DNA from: an uncultured Oscillospiraceae bacterium
GTDB taxonomy: Bacteria; Bacillota; Clostridia; Oscillospirales; Oscillospiraceae
Length of the DNA stretch: 6,431 nt
NCBI GenBank assembly: GCA_904398675.1
Contig: CAJFPI010000160.1
Location: 1 to 6,431, forward strand
Reading direction: 5' to 3'
Shown here: piece after piece, positions 6,161-6,431 of the stretch
How positions within the stretch are numbered: the stretch's first letter is position 1
Layout: each line of letters opens with the position of its first letter
Position numbers and translations under genes: made by a program
Notes under the pieces: generated by a model
What the model was told of the DNA's origin: nothing
Databases searched by the model: none
The model's input: only the letters and a program-made list of their open reading frames with translations

Positions 6161-6175
6161 CGGCGTCCTGTGCTG
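6134..6175 (+). other. Stem-loop spanning the clpX stop codon
   Basis: CGGCACAG (6134-6141) can pair with CTGTGCTG (6168-6175): eight pairs including one G-U. The enclosed region can form a further short CGCC/GGCG stem (6151-6154 with 6162-6165). No T-run follows, so it is a poor intrinsic terminator. It could protect the clpP-clpX transcript 3' end. Part of it is coding, so the pairing may be coincidental in GC-rich DNA. Confidence 0.25.
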
Positions 6176-6213
6176 TTGTGAAAGCGCCGGCCATGTGGAT
6201 AGGCGGCGTGTGT

Positions 6214-6243
6214 GAGAAGAGGTGTCCTTTGACACCTCTTCTC
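6214..6243 (+). promoter_or_regulatory. Perfect 13-bp inverted repeat between clpX and lon
   Basis: GAGAAGAGGTGTC (6214-6226) and GACACCTCTTCTC (6231-6243) are exact reverse complements separated by CTTT, so the transcript would form a very stable tetraloop hairpin. No T-run follows, which argues against a classic intrinsic terminator. It lies about 120 nt upstream of lon. It may be a regulatory stem in the lon leader, a processing or stabilising element downstream of clpX, or a DNA operator. It does not match CIRCE or the CtsR tandem repeat as I know them. Confidence 0.6.
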
Positions 6244-6259
6244 GCCCAATTGGGAGAAG
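6238..6259 (+). other. Alternative hairpin competing with the 6214-6243 stem
   Basis: The palindrome CCCAATTGGG (6245-6254) is flanked by CTTCT (6238-6242) and AGAAG (6255-6259), which can pair past a two-base CG bulge. CTTCT is also part of the right arm of the upstream 13-bp stem, so the two structures exclude each other. The upstream one is clearly more stable. An attenuation-like switch is possible but is an inference. Confidence 0.35.
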
Positions 6260-6271
6260 TTTGACAGGATT

Positions 6272-6302
6272 TGCCGCCGGCAGCGCGGTGCTGCAGGCGG
6301 CA
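6272..6302 (+). other. GC-rich hairpin upstream of lon
   Basis: TGCCGCC (6272-6278) pairs with GGCGGCA (6296-6302). After a single G-A mismatch, GCAGC (6280-6284) pairs with GCTGC (6290-6294) around a five-base loop. It is strong but has no T-run after it. It sits 45 nt upstream of the lon ribosome binding site and may be part of a structured 5' leader. TTGACA at 6261-6266 just upstream resembles a -35 box, but no matching -10 lies at the right spacing. Confidence 0.45.
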
Positions 6303-6361
6303 GGTGCTGAAACCAATCAGGCGCGGAGGGTTCCAGATCCGCGCTGGAAAGGAGAAACGGC

Positions 6362-6431
6362 ATGGAACAGACCACACAGACAACCTTGAATATTCCGGCC
6401 CTTGCCCTGCGGGGCCTGACCATATTTCCCA
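6362..6431 (+). CDS. lon: ATP-dependent protease Lon, N-terminal start (continues beyond window)
   Basis: Lon is a homo-oligomeric AAA+ serine protease that degrades damaged and regulatory proteins in the cytosol. Only the first 23 codons are present. They include IPALALRGLTIFP, which matches the characteristic start of the Lon substrate-binding domain (compare LPLLPLRGLVVFP-type openings). The ATG is preceded by AAAGGAG (6348-6354) at 7 nt. The position directly after clpX matches the usual tig-clpP-clpX-lon order of Bacillota. All catalytic and ATPase parts lie outside the window, so integrity cannot be judged. Confidence 0.88.
   Translation, partial: MEQTTQTTLNIPALALRGLTIFP

Noticed and set aside
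4826..6316. Reverse-strand open frame (496 codons) opposite clpX
   Set aside because: ClpX has every expected motif on the + strand. The antisense frame arises from GC-rich codon use and shows no recognisable protein family.
1..6431. Mobile element, CRISPR, tRNA/rRNA or defence-system content
   Set aside because: No transposase or integrase motifs, regularly spaced repeats, or RNA gene signatures were found. The gene content is core metabolism and proteostasis plus one uncharacterised small cluster.

Overview
The window looks like chromosomal DNA from a GC-rich member of the Bacillota, most likely a gut Clostridia lineage such as Oscillospiraceae/Ruminococcaceae (Flavonifractor or Oscillibacter-like). 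The grounds are the gene order tig-clpP-clpX-lon, strong AGGAGG-type ribosome binding sites, high GC in the coding parts, and a trigger factor with the long Lys/Ala/Glu-rich C-terminal tail common in that group. The genus is an inference. All recognised genes are on the + strand.

Layout. (1) 1-1047: 3' part of thrC (threonine synthase), whose 5' end lies outside the window. A long stem-loop with a T-run follows, then two more GC-rich hairpins (1056-1194). (2) 1235-2622: a compact three-gene cluster. It starts with two adjacent, clearly paralogous small proteins (104 and 114 aa), each with two predicted membrane segments and a C-terminal four-cysteine zinc ribbon. A calcineurin-like metallophosphoesterase (228 aa) follows, starting 3 nt after the second paralogue ends. 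(3) 2654-4135: a candidate extended -10 promoter, then tig (trigger factor). (4) 4261-6160: clpP and clpX, 7 nt apart. (5) 6161-6361: a gap of about 200 nt with several inverted repeats, including a perfect 13-bp stem. (6) 6362 to the window end: the first 23 codons of lon.

How the genes work together. The right two-thirds is a conserved proteostasis block. Trigger factor meets nascent chains at the ribosome exit tunnel. ClpX unfolds substrates and feeds them to the ClpP peptidase. Lon is an independent ATP-dependent protease. No CtsR tandem heptad or CIRCE element was recognised upstream of clpP or lon, so control of this block is open. The structured leader regions before clpP and lon are the most interesting non-coding sequence. 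The least understood genes are the paired membrane zinc-ribbon proteins. I found no mobile element, CRISPR array, tRNA, rRNA or defence system, and most of the window is ordinary core genome.
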